Assembly (NCBI GenBank): GCA_902475545.1
Contig: CABRZP010000009.1
Coordinates: 14,765 to 78,764 of the forward strand
Direction: 5' to 3'
Length of the DNA stretch: 64,000 nucleotides
Origin: an uncultured bacterium
GTDB taxonomy: Bacteria; Cyanobacteriota; Vampirovibrionia; Gastranaerophilales; Gastranaerophilaceae
Part shown: piece after piece, positions 41,270 through 50,593 of the stretch
Numbering within the stretch: position 1 is the stretch's first letter
How the letters are laid out: every line of letters begins with the position of its first letter
The notes under the pieces: model-generated
Databases searched by the model: none
Seen by the model: the letters and a program-made list of their open reading frames with translations, nothing else
Told to the model about the DNA's origin: nothing
Position numbers and translations under genes: made by a program

Positions 41270-43480
41270 ATGATAAATAAGAAAAATATTATAACTGCTG
41301 CCCTTCTTGGAGCATTAATAATAGGGATAGATGTAGCACAAGCAAATAGTGCTAACAGTCTTACACAGGTTGATGTGAGAAAATCTGCTGCTGCAGATGC
41401 TATTGATGTTACTTTTTACACAACCGGTGATTCAAATAATTCTGTAGTAACACGAAAATCTAACAATCGCTACGTAATATTACTGCCGAATGTGTCAGGA
41501 GTTGGTACTGCAACACCGGGTATTGGCGGTGTAAAAGATTTAGTTACCAATGTTAATGTTAAAAATGTTGATGATGGTATTGGCGGTTATACAAAGATTA
41601 CCTTTGAAACCACAAAACCTATTAATATAAGAACTTATATGAAAAAATCTTCTCCGCTGACTCAAGCTCAGAAAGATTATAAAGCATTGATTGCTCAAAA
41701 TAATAACGTGAAACCCGTATCACATGTAAGTTCTCAAGATGCTGCAAAAAAAGTTGAACAGCCAAAACCAAAAGCTCAAGAACATACAACACCTGCAGTT
41801 CAAAAACAAAACACTACTGTGCAGCCACAAAATAATAAACCTGCACAATCAAAAACTACAGAAAAAACAACCCCAAAAATTAGTTTCACTCCAATATCTG
41901 TGCCAAAAGCAAAATCAGAGCCGGTGAAGCCCAAAGTTGAACCTAAAAAGATTAAAACAGAAACCCCGAAACCTACAGTTCAGAATAATGTTCAGCCAAA
42001 AGCTACTGAACAAATTGACAATTACGTACCAAAAATGAAATTTGACGAACAAGGCAAACGTCAAATTGATTTAGAACCAAGGGTTGTACATGATATTGTT
42101 AAGGAAAATCCAACTCCGGTAGTAAATCTAAATGAGAAAAATACACCGGTTGTTGCTGATAGCAATTCTGAAAAAACTGAACCTCATGATAAAAAATCTT
42201 CAACTCCAAACCATTTACCAATTTGGTTAATGGCAGGTTCCGGTGTGTTGTTATTCTTATTGATGAAAGAAATTTTGAAAAAATCAATTAAGCATACACC
42301 TGAAACTCCAAGTTTCTTTGATTTATCAGAGAAAAATAAACGTAGAATGGTTAAGCGTGAATATCAGAATATTATGAATGCTGAAGGGCTAAATTGGCAG
42401 GAAAGATTTAAAACTTATACTGAAAAAGATAATCAAATCAATCAAAAGCCACAAACTAAAGATGTTTCTTATGTTACAGACCTTTCAGGTACAAAAAAAG
42501 CTATTATTGAACCAAAAATTGAAAGCCAAAAACCTGTTAATAAACAAAAAATGGTTTCTAATAATACAGTAGTGCCAAAACCTGCTTCTACAAAGAATTT
42601 GAAGACTGTTTTGGACAGTATCAATAATATACCGGAAAATAAAGAAGCAAACATAAATTCAAAATTGCAGGCAAAAATTTCACAAATGGAACATGCGTTG
42701 TCTCAAACTCCTAGCTTGGAACCGCCTGCAGATGTTATGAATGCTTTGATGTCTGAAGATGATGCTATTATGAATTCAATTAATAATGTGAAATTGAAAT
42801 CTTTTGGTAAATCTTTGAATTTAAAAGAAGCAAACAGAAATATTATTTCAACTAAAAAATCATCTCAGAAAATGGAAGAAGGTAAATTTGTTAAATTAAA
42901 AAATTCACCTTTGAGTGTGACAAAAAGAAGTTCAAGTTCAAATAATTCTAATGCAGAAATGCCTGATTTGTTAAAGGCAATTACCGAAAACAAATATTTG
43001 ACTAATAATGGGGAAATGAAAATGGAAAAACAAAATGAAAATTACTTATTATCTTCACTTGATGAGTATTTATCAATTTTAGATTCTGAACAAGAAAAAT
43101 CATCTATGATTGCAGATACCTTATCTCAAGTTGGAACATCTGCAAATGCAAATCGTTCAGGAGCTACCAACCCTATATCAAGAGTTTCTAATCCGATGCT
43201 CAAATCAAATTCATCTAATTATGCAAACGGTGTAATTGTAAAATCAGGTTATAATATTGATGATAATAAAGGTTTTTACCTCGTTAATATAGATGGAGTT
43301 TCTGCCCTTGTTGGAAGAAACAACAATGATACAGTTATTTTAAAGAAATTTGATTATATTGTGAATAAACCTATTCAAGTAAGACATGATTATGGTTCAG
43401 TTTATATTGTAAAAGTTGATGGTTTCAAATGTCTTGTAGATGTTTCAAAAGAAAAAATGGGCACACTTGTTGAAATCTAA
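41270..43480 (+). CDS. AMIN-domain envelope protein with long disordered region
   Basis: 736 aa from the ATG at 41270 (a GTG two codons earlier is possible). A signal-like helix (TAALLGALIIGIDVAQA) is followed by an AMIN domain (about 30-125, with IDVTFYTTGDSNNSVVTR and YTKITFETTKP), which targets proteins to peptidoglycan or septal envelope. Next come a Pro/Lys/Gln-rich disordered stretch, one membrane helix near 320 (PIWLMAGSGVLLFLLM), another disordered section and a small beta-rich C-terminal domain. AMIN domains are typical of cyanobacterial envelope proteins. Confidence 0.82.
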   Translation: MINKKNIITAALLGALIIGIDVAQANSANSLTQVDVRKSAAADAIDVTFYTTGDSNNSVVTRKSNNRYVILLPNVSGVGTATPGIGGVKDLVTNVNVKNVDDGIGGYTKITFETTKPINIRTYMKKSSPLTQAQKDYKALIAQNNNVKPVSHVSSQDAAKKVEQPKPKAQEHTTPAVQKQNTTVQPQNNKPAQSKTTEKTTPKISFTPISVPKAKSEPVKPKVEPKKIKTETPKPTVQNNVQPKATEQIDNYVPKMKFDEQGKRQIDLEPRVVHDIVKENPTPVVNLNEKNTPVVADSNSEKTEPHDKKSSTPNHLPIWLMAGSGVLLFLLMKEILKKSIKHTPETPSFFDLSEKNKRRMVKREYQNIMNAEGLNWQERFKTYTEKDNQINQKPQTKDVSYVTDLSGTKKAIIEPKIESQKPVNKQKMVSNNTVVPKPASTKNLKTVLDSINNIPENKEANINSKLQAKISQMEHALSQTPSLEPPADVMNALMSEDDAIMNSINNVKLKSFGKSLNLKEANRNIISTKKSSQKMEEGKFVKLKNSPLSVTKRSSSSNNSNAEMPDLLKAITENKYLTNNGEMKMEKQNENYLLSSLDEYLSILDSEQEKSSMIADTLSQVGTSANANRSGATNPISRVSNPMLKSNSSNYANGVIVKSGYNIDDNKGFYLVNIDGVSALVGRNNNDTVILKKFDYIVNKPIQVRHDYGSVYIVKVDGFKCLVDVSKEKMGTLVEI

Positions 43481-43504
43481 CTTTAGTCAAAATTTTTGTT
43501 AATA

Positions 43505-44674
43505 ATGAAAAAAATAATTATAGGAATTAGTTTAATAATCGGAGTGAGTATTTTTTGTTGTGCAAATTTTATAAAACGCAACAATAATATTCCTGTAAAA
43601 ACTACCATACAATTTGCTTCTTGGGGTTCTGAATCTGAAACAAAAATATTGAAAAACGTTTTAGATGATTTTGAAAAAGAAAATCCTAAAATAAAAGTCG
43701 ATTTTATGCATATTCCTCAAAATTATTTTCAAAAAATTCATTTACTTTTTGCTTCAAATACTTCACCGGATGTTTTGTTTATTAATAATCAATATTTACC
43801 TGTGTATGCTAATGCCGGTGTACTTGAGGATTTAACCCCTTATTATGATAGTTTTGAATATAATAAATTTTATGACAAATCAATTCAGACTCTTTCTTGG
43901 CAGAACAAAAATTATGCAGTGCCAAGAGATGTTTCTAATCTTGTAATTTTTTATAATAAAGATATCTTTAAAAAATATAATGTTACTCTACCTAAAAAAA
44001 ATTGGACTTTAAATGAATTTTTGGGTATAGCCGGGAAATTAACTCATAGTCCGGAAATTTTTGGAGTTTCATTTGAGGATGAACCATTATTTTTCTTCCC
44101 ATATTTAACTTCTTACGGAGTTACTGATTTTACAAACTTTGAAGATGAAAATTTTCAAAATGGACTAAAATTTTATGCTGATTTAAGAAATAAATATCAT
44201 TTTGCCCCATATAAAAAGGAAGCAGCAAGTGCAACAATGGCACAAATGTTTTTGCAGGGGAAATTGGCGATGTATCTTTCTGGACGTTGGATGGTGCCGA
44301 AATTTAGAGAAGAAGCAAAATTTGATTGGGATGTAATTGAATTCCCTTGCGGACAGAATAATTGTTCTGTACCTATGGATGCTTCAGGATGGGCTATTTC
44401 AAAAAATTCTACTCATAAAGATGAGGCAGTTAAATTGGTGAAATATCTTTCATCAAAAGAAAGTTCTGAAAAATTTACACGAAGCGGGTTAATTGTCCCT
44501 GCCAGAATTGATGTGGCTAGTACATCTGTTTTTTTGGATAGTCAGAAACCTAAAAATGCCAAAATATTTTTATCTGCAATTAAAAATTCTAATCCTACAC
44601 CTGTAACGGTTAATTTTAGAGAGGTTATTGATGATATGAAAATAAAAACAGAATATTTGTTTAATAAAAAATAA
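43505..44674 (+). CDS. ABC transporter sugar-binding protein (family 1)
   Basis: 389 aa from the ATG at 43505. Signal sequence (IIIGISLIIGVSIFCCA); the cysteines do not form a standard lipobox. Family 1 marks: TTIQFASWGSESETKILKNV, SPDVLFINNQYLPVYANAG, GKLAMYLSGRWMVPKF and a C-terminal GWAISKNSTHKDEAVKLVKY. It would capture an oligosaccharide in the periplasm. No permease genes adjoin it, so its partners are elsewhere. Confidence 0.9.
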   Translation: MKKIIIGISLIIGVSIFCCANFIKRNNNIPVKTTIQFASWGSESETKILKNVLDDFEKENPKIKVDFMHIPQNYFQKIHLLFASNTSPDVLFINNQYLPVYANAGVLEDLTPYYDSFEYNKFYDKSIQTLSWQNKNYAVPRDVSNLVIFYNKDIFKKYNVTLPKKNWTLNEFLGIAGKLTHSPEIFGVSFEDEPLFFFPYLTSYGVTDFTNFEDENFQNGLKFYADLRNKYHFAPYKKEAASATMAQMFLQGKLAMYLSGRWMVPKFREEAKFDWDVIEFPCGQNNCSVPMDASGWAISKNSTHKDEAVKLVKYLSSKESSEKFTRSGLIVPARIDVASTSVFLDSQKPKNAKIFLSAIKNSNPTPVTVNFREVIDDMKIKTEYLFNKK

Positions 44675-44690
44675 AAATTTAGACAAAATT

Positions 44691-44728
44691 AAAATCGACT
44701 TACCTTTTTGAGGTAAGCCGATTTTTTT
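44691..44728. terminator. Bidirectional terminator
   Basis: AATCG-A-CTTACC pairs with GGTAAG-C-CGATT around a 7-nt loop, with A- and T-rich flanks. It lies between the convergent sugar-binding and LysM genes. Confidence 0.85.
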
Positions 44729-44741
44729 ATTATTTGGGAGT

Positions 44742-46166
44742 TTAAGCTGCTAATTTAAGATGTTGTTTTGGATAAATCATTACGTGGTAACCATCTGGTT
44801 CGAATACTAATTGGTTTAGTTCCATTAACTCTTTTGTATGTTTTAAGATTTCAGCGTTGGTTGGTTTGTAATTAGGATCGTTGCTTAAATCTTTTAAGTG
44901 TTGTTTAGCTATGTTCCATACGCAGTCACCAGGTTTTACTTCATAATCTTTTGGTACAACGTTTACTGGATTTTCAGGTTCTTCCTTGCCAGGTTCAACT
45001 GGTGCAACCGGTTTTTCAGGTTCTTCCTTACCAGGTTCAACTGGTTTTTCAGGATCTTCCTTACCTGGAACAGGTACTACCGGAGTTTCTGGTTCTTCTT
45101 TACCTGGTGCAACCGGTTTTTCAGGGTTTTCCTTACCAGGTTCAACAGGTTTTTCAGGGTTTTCTTTACCTGGAACTGGTGTTGGATTTTCTTTTACCGG
45201 TGCTGCATCTTCAGATTTTTTGCCTGATAATTTGTTGAATAACCATGCTGCTCCACCGACTAGTGCTGCGATACCTAAACCGATTAAAGTTGCTTTACCG
45301 CCTTTAGATTTAAAGAAGTTGCCGATTTTTTTACCAATATTTTTTAAACCATCACCAAGTCTGCCGAAGAAACCTTTTTTTGGTGGTTTTGGACCGTTTG
45401 GAGGAGTTGGTCCGTTTGGTCCTACAGGTCCATTAGTTGGTCCATTTGGTCCTACAGGTCCGTTGGTTGGTCCGTTTGGTCCTACAGGTCCATTAGTTGG
45501 TCCGTTTGGTCCTACAGGTCCGTTGGTTGGTCCATTAGTTGGGCCAGGTTTAACCGGATTAACTCCTGGTAAATTGTTTGGATTAGCTGGGTTAAATCCT
45601 TCCGGTACTTTTGCATTCGGGTCAAATTTGACACCTTCTTTAGTTAATCGTCTCATTTCTTTAAGATAATCTTTTTTGTTGGTAAATGAGTGATATCTGC
45701 CATCTGCGTCTTGTAACCAATATGTGCCATCTATTGAAAAACGATTTGAAAGTGGTTTTGCTGTTTCTGCTGCTGTACCTGCAGCACCTAAAGCTTTTTG
45801 TTCTTGTTTGTATAATTTTTTCTGTAATCTTTTATTTCTTTTTGTATTAAATCCTTCAAGACTAATTCTTTCTGCCGGCATTTGAACTGTTGGAGGAACA
45901 GTTGTTGCGGTTGGAGTTTTTCCTGCTAATGCTTGAGATAAATCTCCGCCTGCTTGTTGTGCTGCTCTGCGTTGTGCTGCTTTTTCTTTTGCAATTCCTC
46001 TGCCAAGAATTTTGTTTTCAGCTTTGATTTGTGCATCTTGAATAGCTTTACCTTGTCTTTCATACTGAGCTCTGATTTGTTCTTTGTCAGTCATTCCAAA
46101 GTTGTTGTGTCTTTTCATTGCAGCTTCGTATGCTGCGTACTTTTGTCCGTACTCAATTCCGTTCAT
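44742..46166 (-). CDS. LysM-domain protein with Gly-Pro and Pro-Glu repeats
   Basis: 474 aa. The N-terminal ~100 residues are helical and charged. Then comes a repeat region (units of NGPTNGPVGP, about residues 205-255), a single hydrophobic helix near 295 (ATLIGLGIAALVGGAAWLF), a Pro/Glu/Lys repeat spacer (PGKENPEKPV units), and a C-terminal LysM domain (YEVKPGDCVWNIAKQHLKDL) that should bind peptidoglycan. The layout is a membrane-anchored protein with a rigid spacer reaching the cell wall. No cleavable signal peptide is seen. Confidence 0.83.
   Translation of the reverse strand: MNGIEYGQKYAAYEAAMKRHNNFGMTDKEQIRAQYERQGKAIQDAQIKAENKILGRGIAKEKAAQRRAAQQAGGDLSQALAGKTPTATTVPPTVQMPAERISLEGFNTKRNKRLQKKLYKQEQKALGAAGTAAETAKPLSNRFSIDGTYWLQDADGRYHSFTNKKDYLKEMRRLTKEGVKFDPNAKVPEGFNPANPNNLPGVNPVKPGPTNGPTNGPVGPNGPTNGPVGPNGPTNGPVGPNGPTNGPVGPNGPTPPNGPKPPKKGFFGRLGDGLKNIGKKIGNFFKSKGGKATLIGLGIAALVGGAAWLFNKLSGKKSEDAAPVKENPTPVPGKENPEKPVEPGKENPEKPVAPGKEEPETPVVPVPGKEDPEKPVEPGKEEPEKPVAPVEPGKEEPENPVNVVPKDYEVKPGDCVWNIAKQHLKDLSNDPNYKPTNAEILKHTKELMELNQLVFEPDGYHVMIYPKQHLKLAA
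45409..45540 (-). repeat. 30-bp in-frame tandem repeat
   Basis: Four full units and a partial of 30 bp (GGTCCGTTTGGTCCTACAGG plus 10 nt) code for a ten-residue NGPVGPNGPT unit in the LysM protein. Units differ only at a few positions (A/G in TTAGTT/TTGGTT), so they expanded recently. Confidence 0.9.
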
Positions 46167-46316
46167 CTTAAAATCCCCTTTTTTCTAAATGTTTATATTC
46201 CCCGTACTCTTATAAACAAATTTTTGATTTTAAAATTGCCATGATTTAGAAAAAAGTATATACTTTTCGTAACAAAAGTTAACAAAACGATATCAAATAT
46301 GCATGTATTTTATATA

Positions 46317-47522
46317 CTAATAACCCTTTAAAAACTCTTGTGGATTGTATGATGGTTGATATTTGTCAAGTTCTAAAGTGTTAATTTCTGATTTCATAAA
46401 ATCTGCATCAGCTCCTAATACATCGCCGATTTTTTCTTTTGAATATGCACGTTCAGCATACAAAGATTTAAGTTCTTTTTCTAATTCTTTGCGATTCTGT
46501 TCTGCATAAGGGATAATAATATTATAGATTTCTATAGCTGAATCATATTCACCCATTAAATATAAAATATATGCTTTATCGCACATAATATAAAAATAAT
46601 TTCTTGTATCTTTTGAGTCAAGTGAAGCAAGTAAATCATCATAATCTTGAAGGATGGTTTCCGGTATATTGTTTTCTACACGAAATATAGATTTAATCCA
46701 GAGAATTTGAGATTCTTCTAAAATCGACATTTTTTTTCGGGTAGCATAATCATTAAATGTATCTACAGCAATTTCTGCATTATTTAATTTCTTTTCAAGT
46801 AGAAGTAAATTAGCAAGTCTTACATAATCTATCTGTTTAAATTTTTTGCCGGAAAGCTCTAAAACAGTTTTGTAGTCTTGCAATGCACCTTCATAATCTC
46901 GAATGACATATTTTGCATAAGCACGCATATCATAAATGCTTTCTATTTTGGGATATAAAGCAAGATAAACTTTAGATATTGTTATTGCTGTTTTATAATT
47001 TTTATTTTTTGCCGCTAGGTTTAATTTCATAGAATATTCAAGTATAAATGCAGGAGCAAGGAATAAAATTAGTAACAAGCCGATAGCAAGAACCTTTGAA
47101 TAGTAATTAACGCTGTATTCTTTCCATTTGGCATTAGATATGTGAGGTTGAAATTCTGTAAGTTCATAAGGTCCAAAGTTTGCTACTAAATATTTACTGT
47201 ATATGTATGAACATATCGCTCTGCAGATGGCAACCAAAATTATCCATAAGGTTTCGCAAAAAATAAAACTCCACAATGACAGTTTCATGTGTATAAATAT
47301 AAAATAAACAATTATTGTAATAAGAACAGATGCTCTTCTTAAATATTTATTTAAATCGAAACGATATTCTAAAATTTTGCCGACTTCAGGTTTTGTTAAA
47401 TCCAATTTGTACAAATTTCCGGTATTTTTGAAGCAGCAAAAATTTCTAAATACTGCATTTCCTGATTTATCTGCATAAAATAAGATTGGATTTATTAAAT
47501 TTTTTATAATTTTTTTTATCAT
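46317..47522 (-). CDS. Membrane-anchored TPR protein
   Basis: 401 aa from the ATG at 47522. Three hydrophobic segments (about 65-85, 88-110 and 142-165) precede a C-terminal TPR-like domain (IYDMRAYAKYVIRDYEGALQ, AYILYLMGEYDSAIEIYNII). It is the last gene of a minus-strand run behind map and the RNase H-fold gene. Function unknown. Confidence 0.75.
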   Translation of the reverse strand: MIKKIIKNLINPILFYADKSGNAVFRNFCCFKNTGNLYKLDLTKPEVGKILEYRFDLNKYLRRASVLITIIVYFIFIHMKLSLWSFIFCETLWIILVAICRAICSYIYSKYLVANFGPYELTEFQPHISNAKWKEYSVNYYSKVLAIGLLLILFLAPAFILEYSMKLNLAAKNKNYKTAITISKVYLALYPKIESIYDMRAYAKYVIRDYEGALQDYKTVLELSGKKFKQIDYVRLANLLLLEKKLNNAEIAVDTFNDYATRKKMSILEESQILWIKSIFRVENNIPETILQDYDDLLASLDSKDTRNYFYIMCDKAYILYLMGEYDSAIEIYNIIIPYAEQNRKELEKELKSLYAERAYSKEKIGDVLGADADFMKSEINTLELDKYQPSYNPQEFLKGY

Positions 47523-47542
47523 AACCAAGTAACCTGAAAATA

Positions 47543-48214
47543 TTAGTCAGAAACAGTATTTCCTGCCAGTTCTTTTTCAAAATTGTAAACATCTGTAGAA
47601 ATATTTAAATTATCACGAATATCAATCACATCTAATCCTCTAAAATTATATATTGATTTAATTTTATCAGGATTATTTTCTTTTTCTTTCGCAAGAATTG
47701 CACCTAAAATTGCTTCAAGGTGTGACATTGGAATCATATTTGCCGGCAAATCTTCAAATCCCCATTCAAAACGTAATGCTTGCTGCAAGAACTTGCAATC
47801 TGCGGGTGAGCGATCTTTATAACAAGAATTCAAATGCAAACTCTGTCTTGTCATATAAATATCAAATCTGTTAACTTCAATACCTCTTTGAGTTAATTCT
47901 TTGAAATATTCAGAGCCTCTATTTGAATGTCTTTGTGTCCAATTATCACGGTTTGGAATATTTTTATTAGTTGCAACAAGCTGATAAGGTTTTGATAAAA
48001 TTCTCCATTTCCCTTCCAGCATTGTTCTGTCGAATGGAACAGATACACAGATTTTAGAATTTTTTAATGATGAAAAATTCTCAAAAAAGAAAATAATATC
48101 ATTCATTTTATACAATTTATCAAGAAGAATAATCTTGTTATTTTCATCAATAACAGCAACTCCCGAGTCCATACTTGAACCTGAAGCTAAAGACAATCCA
48201 ACATAATAATTCAT
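47543..48214 (-). CDS. DUF429-like / RNase H-fold protein
   Basis: 223 aa from the ATG at 48214 with AGGAG 6 nt upstream. The opening YVGLSLASGSSMDSGVAVID, then CVSVPFDRT, matches the first strands of DUF429-type predicted nucleases. Later, SPADCKFLQQALRFEWGF and SHLEAILGAILA fit the helical end. Activity not shown. It sits between map and the TPR gene, 7 nt after the map stop. Confidence 0.6.
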   Translation of the reverse strand: MNYYVGLSLASGSSMDSGVAVIDENNKIILLDKLYKMNDIIFFFENFSSLKNSKICVSVPFDRTMLEGKWRILSKPYQLVATNKNIPNRDNWTQRHSNRGSEYFKELTQRGIEVNRFDIYMTRQSLHLNSCYKDRSPADCKFLQQALRFEWGFEDLPANMIPMSHLEAILGAILAKEKENNPDKIKSIYNFRGLDVIDIRDNLNISTDVYNFEKELAGNTVSD

Positions 48215-48223
48215 CAAAATCTC

Positions 48224-48976
48224 CTAATTCATTAATTGCGTTGTAATTAATGGCCCGTCATCTGTAGCTATAACGGTATGTTCAAAGTGTGCTGAAGGTT
48301 TGCCGTCTTTTGTACTTACTGTCCACTCATCGTCTGCAACAACAACATCATCACAGCCTAAATTTAACATTGGTTCAATTGCGATTGCTGTATTAGCTTT
48401 AATTAATGTATTATCTCCAACACTATAATTAAATAAGAACGGGTCTTCGTGCATTTGATGTCCTACACCGTGACCGCCGTATTGGCGAACAATACCGTAT
48501 CCTTCACGATTTGCAACTGCTTCAATGGCTTTAGAAATGTCGTCCAATACATTACCCGGTCTCATTTGTTCAATACCTGCGTACAGTGATTCCTCGGTTA
48601 CTCTCATTAACTTATCTACATCGTCTGTAACTTTACCTACACGATATGACCAGGCACTATCGCCAACCATTCCGCCGTATGTTGCACCAACATCAATTGC
48701 AATAATGTCACCTTCTTTGAGTATAGCTTTCTCGGAAGGAATACCGTGTACTACTTGTTCATTAATAGATGTACAAATGCATGCCGGAAATCCGTTATAT
48801 CCTAAAAATGTAGGTATTGCACGGTTTTCTTTAATAATTTTCATTGCAATATTATCTAATTCTTTTGTAGAAATACCCGGTTCTACAACTTCTTTCATTT
48901 TTTGATGAACAAGAGCAACAATATGTCCTGCATGACGCATTCTCTTAATTTCATCTCTTGATTTTTTATTTATCAT
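48224..48976 (-). CDS. map: Methionine aminopeptidase, type I
   Basis: Removes N-terminal Met from new proteins. 250 aa, type I length, without the SH3 extension. Metal ligands lie in IAIDVGATYGGMVGDSAW (two Asp), GHGVGHQMHEDPF (His), AIEPML (Glu) and SAHFEHTVI (Glu). First gene of a three-gene minus-strand operon. Confidence 0.96.
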   Translation of the reverse strand: MINKKSRDEIKRMRHAGHIVALVHQKMKEVVEPGISTKELDNIAMKIIKENRAIPTFLGYNGFPACICTSINEQVVHGIPSEKAILKEGDIIAIDVGATYGGMVGDSAWSYRVGKVTDDVDKLMRVTEESLYAGIEQMRPGNVLDDISKAIEAVANREGYGIVRQYGGHGVGHQMHEDPFLFNYSVGDNTLIKANTAIAIEPMLNLGCDDVVVADDEWTVSTKDGKPSAHFEHTVIATDDGPLITTQLMN

Positions 48977-49164
48977 AATTCTAATCCTACCCTTATCTGA
49001 ATACTATCACAAATTATTCAATAAAATCAAATATATAAAGAGTAAGAAAAATTTGGATTGTAAACGAATGTAACAAAAAAGAAGATTTTTTAGATAAAAA
49101 ATTAAAGATTATTAAAACTCATGCCGAAACACATAATGTGAGTAAAACAGAAGGAGTACCGAAA

Positions 49165-49575
49165 ATGACAATCAAGTTTAACGGATTTAACAATAGTTAT
49201 AACAACTATAACTTAGTCATCGGTCAAAAAGTTTCAGAAGAAACTAAAAAGGCAGAAGAATTAAAGGAAGTAGAAAAAAGTAATGTTGAATTTAAAGGTC
49301 TAAAAAATGAAACTGACCTATTAACTCAGAATACACAAAATTTGTACAACATTCAGTTAGGAAAATTTACCGCAGAAGATAAAAATCTTGCAGAAACAAC
49401 AAATGCAATTTTAGCAAGCCTTGGATATTCATACAAGGTATCAGCAAAAGAAGTTGCAAGTGTAACAAATGGTTTGAATAATTTGGTTTTACCGGGTTTG
49501 AAAAATGTTGAAGATGGTTCTGTAGCTGCACGTATTGCAGATCCTAACGGACCATTTGCAGAATTATTTGCATAA
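49165..49575 (+). CDS. Hypothetical protein, lineage-type
   Basis: 136 aa from the ATG at 49165, with AAGGAG 8 nt upstream (the GTG at 49138 is less likely). The opening MTIKFNGFNNSYNNYNLVIG is an Asn/Phe/Gly-rich start I associate with this lineage's small proteins. The rest is helical and acidic. No domain recognised. A strong terminator follows. Confidence 0.7.
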   Translation: MTIKFNGFNNSYNNYNLVIGQKVSEETKKAEELKEVEKSNVEFKGLKNETDLLTQNTQNLYNIQLGKFTAEDKNLAETTNAILASLGYSYKVSAKEVASVTNGLNNLVLPGLKNVEDGSVAARIADPNGPFAELFA

Positions 49576-49639
49576 TTTAACCTCATACTAACTTTATCAA
49601 AAGTTGGACTTATATTTATACAATTTACTCACAATTTCA

Positions 49640-49670
49640 GGTCGGTTTTTATTAAAGCCGGCCTTTTGTT
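49640..49670 (+). terminator. Rho-independent terminator
   Basis: GGTCGGTTTT pairs with AAAGCCGGCC (10 bp, two G-U) around TATT, then TTTTGTT. Its T-tract runs into the promoter of rsmI. Confidence 0.85.
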
Positions 49671-49675
49671 TATGT

Positions 49676-49681
49676 TAAAAT
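49676..49681 (+). promoter_or_regulatory. Extended -10 of rsmI, leaderless arrangement
   Basis: TGTTAAAAT (TG, one base, TAAAAT) ends 6 nt before the ATG at 49688. There is no Shine-Dalgarno because the previous gene's terminator occupies the space. Confidence 0.6.
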
Positions 49682-49687
49682 TTTTCT

Positions 49688-50506
49688 ATGAAAGAATTTG
49701 ATTTTTATATAGTGCCTACACCTATCGGGAATTTAGGAGACATAACTCTTAGAGCGATTGAAGTTTTGAAGTCAGTAGATTTGATTGCTTGTGAAGATAG
49801 TCGTGTTACTCAAAAATTGTTGAATCATTTTAATATTAAAACCAAATGTGTTTCGTATCATAAATATAATGAAAAAGAGAGAATTTCCCAAATAGTAGAA
49901 TTCTTAGAAAACGGTAATAAAATGGCACTGGTTTCTGATGCAGGAACGCCTTTAATTTGTGATCCGGGTTCTGTGATTGTTAAGGAACTGAGAGCCAGAG
50001 GCTTTTCTATTACTGCATTACCGGGAGCGAATGCTGTTGTTACTTGTCTTTCTCAGGTATCAAGAGAAGATGAACAATTCTCGTTTATTGGGTTTTTGCC
50101 TAAAGTTCAATCTCAAATTGAAGATTTAATTGTGCAATATGAATCAAAAGATGTTGTTTTTTATGAGTCACCAAATAGAATTTTGAATACTCTCAAAACT
50201 GTTAAAAAGGTAAGACCTGATGCAAAAGTTGCTGTTGGTAGAGAATTAACAAAAGTTTTTGAAGAGGTTGTTGTAGATAATGTTACTAATGTGATTGATT
50301 ATTTTGAAAAAAATATTTCAAAGGGAGAATTTGTTTGTCTTATATTCAGAAGTGATAAGAATTCGGCAGAAGCAGATTTGGAACAGAAGATAAAACTATT
50401 GCAGGACAAAGGTTACGGGGCTAAAGATATTTCTGTAATTATTTCTGAATTATATGGAATTAATAAAAATAAAGTTTATAAAATAGCAATAGGTAAACAG
50501 TTGTAA
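49688..50506 (+). CDS. rsmI: 16S rRNA (cytidine(1402)-2'-O)-methyltransferase
   Basis: 272 aa, tetrapyrrole-methylase fold. VPTPIGNLGDITLRAI, CEDSRVT, SDAGTPLICDPG, ALPGANAV and FYESPNRI are the classical RsmI series. It methylates C1402 in the ribosomal decoding centre using SAM. No upstream Shine-Dalgarno; a -10 sits directly before the start. Confidence 0.95.
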   Translation: MKEFDFYIVPTPIGNLGDITLRAIEVLKSVDLIACEDSRVTQKLLNHFNIKTKCVSYHKYNEKERISQIVEFLENGNKMALVSDAGTPLICDPGSVIVKELRARGFSITALPGANAVVTCLSQVSREDEQFSFIGFLPKVQSQIEDLIVQYESKDVVFYESPNRILNTLKTVKKVRPDAKVAVGRELTKVFEEVVVDNVTNVIDYFEKNISKGEFVCLIFRSDKNSAEADLEQKIKLLQDKGYGAKDISVIISELYGINKNKVYKIAIGKQL

Positions 50507-50593
50507 AATTTTTGTACTTTTTTTTCGATTTATGCTACAATTTTGTTGGAGAGTAGTGAGAGTTTGTTAAGGAATTTATTTTTGAATTTCAGT

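Noticed and set aside
44898..45669. Plus-strand frames rich in Gly/Ser/Phe/Pro opposite the LysM gene
   Set aside because: They mirror the tandem repeats of the LysM protein on the other strand; collagen-like appearance is a by-product.
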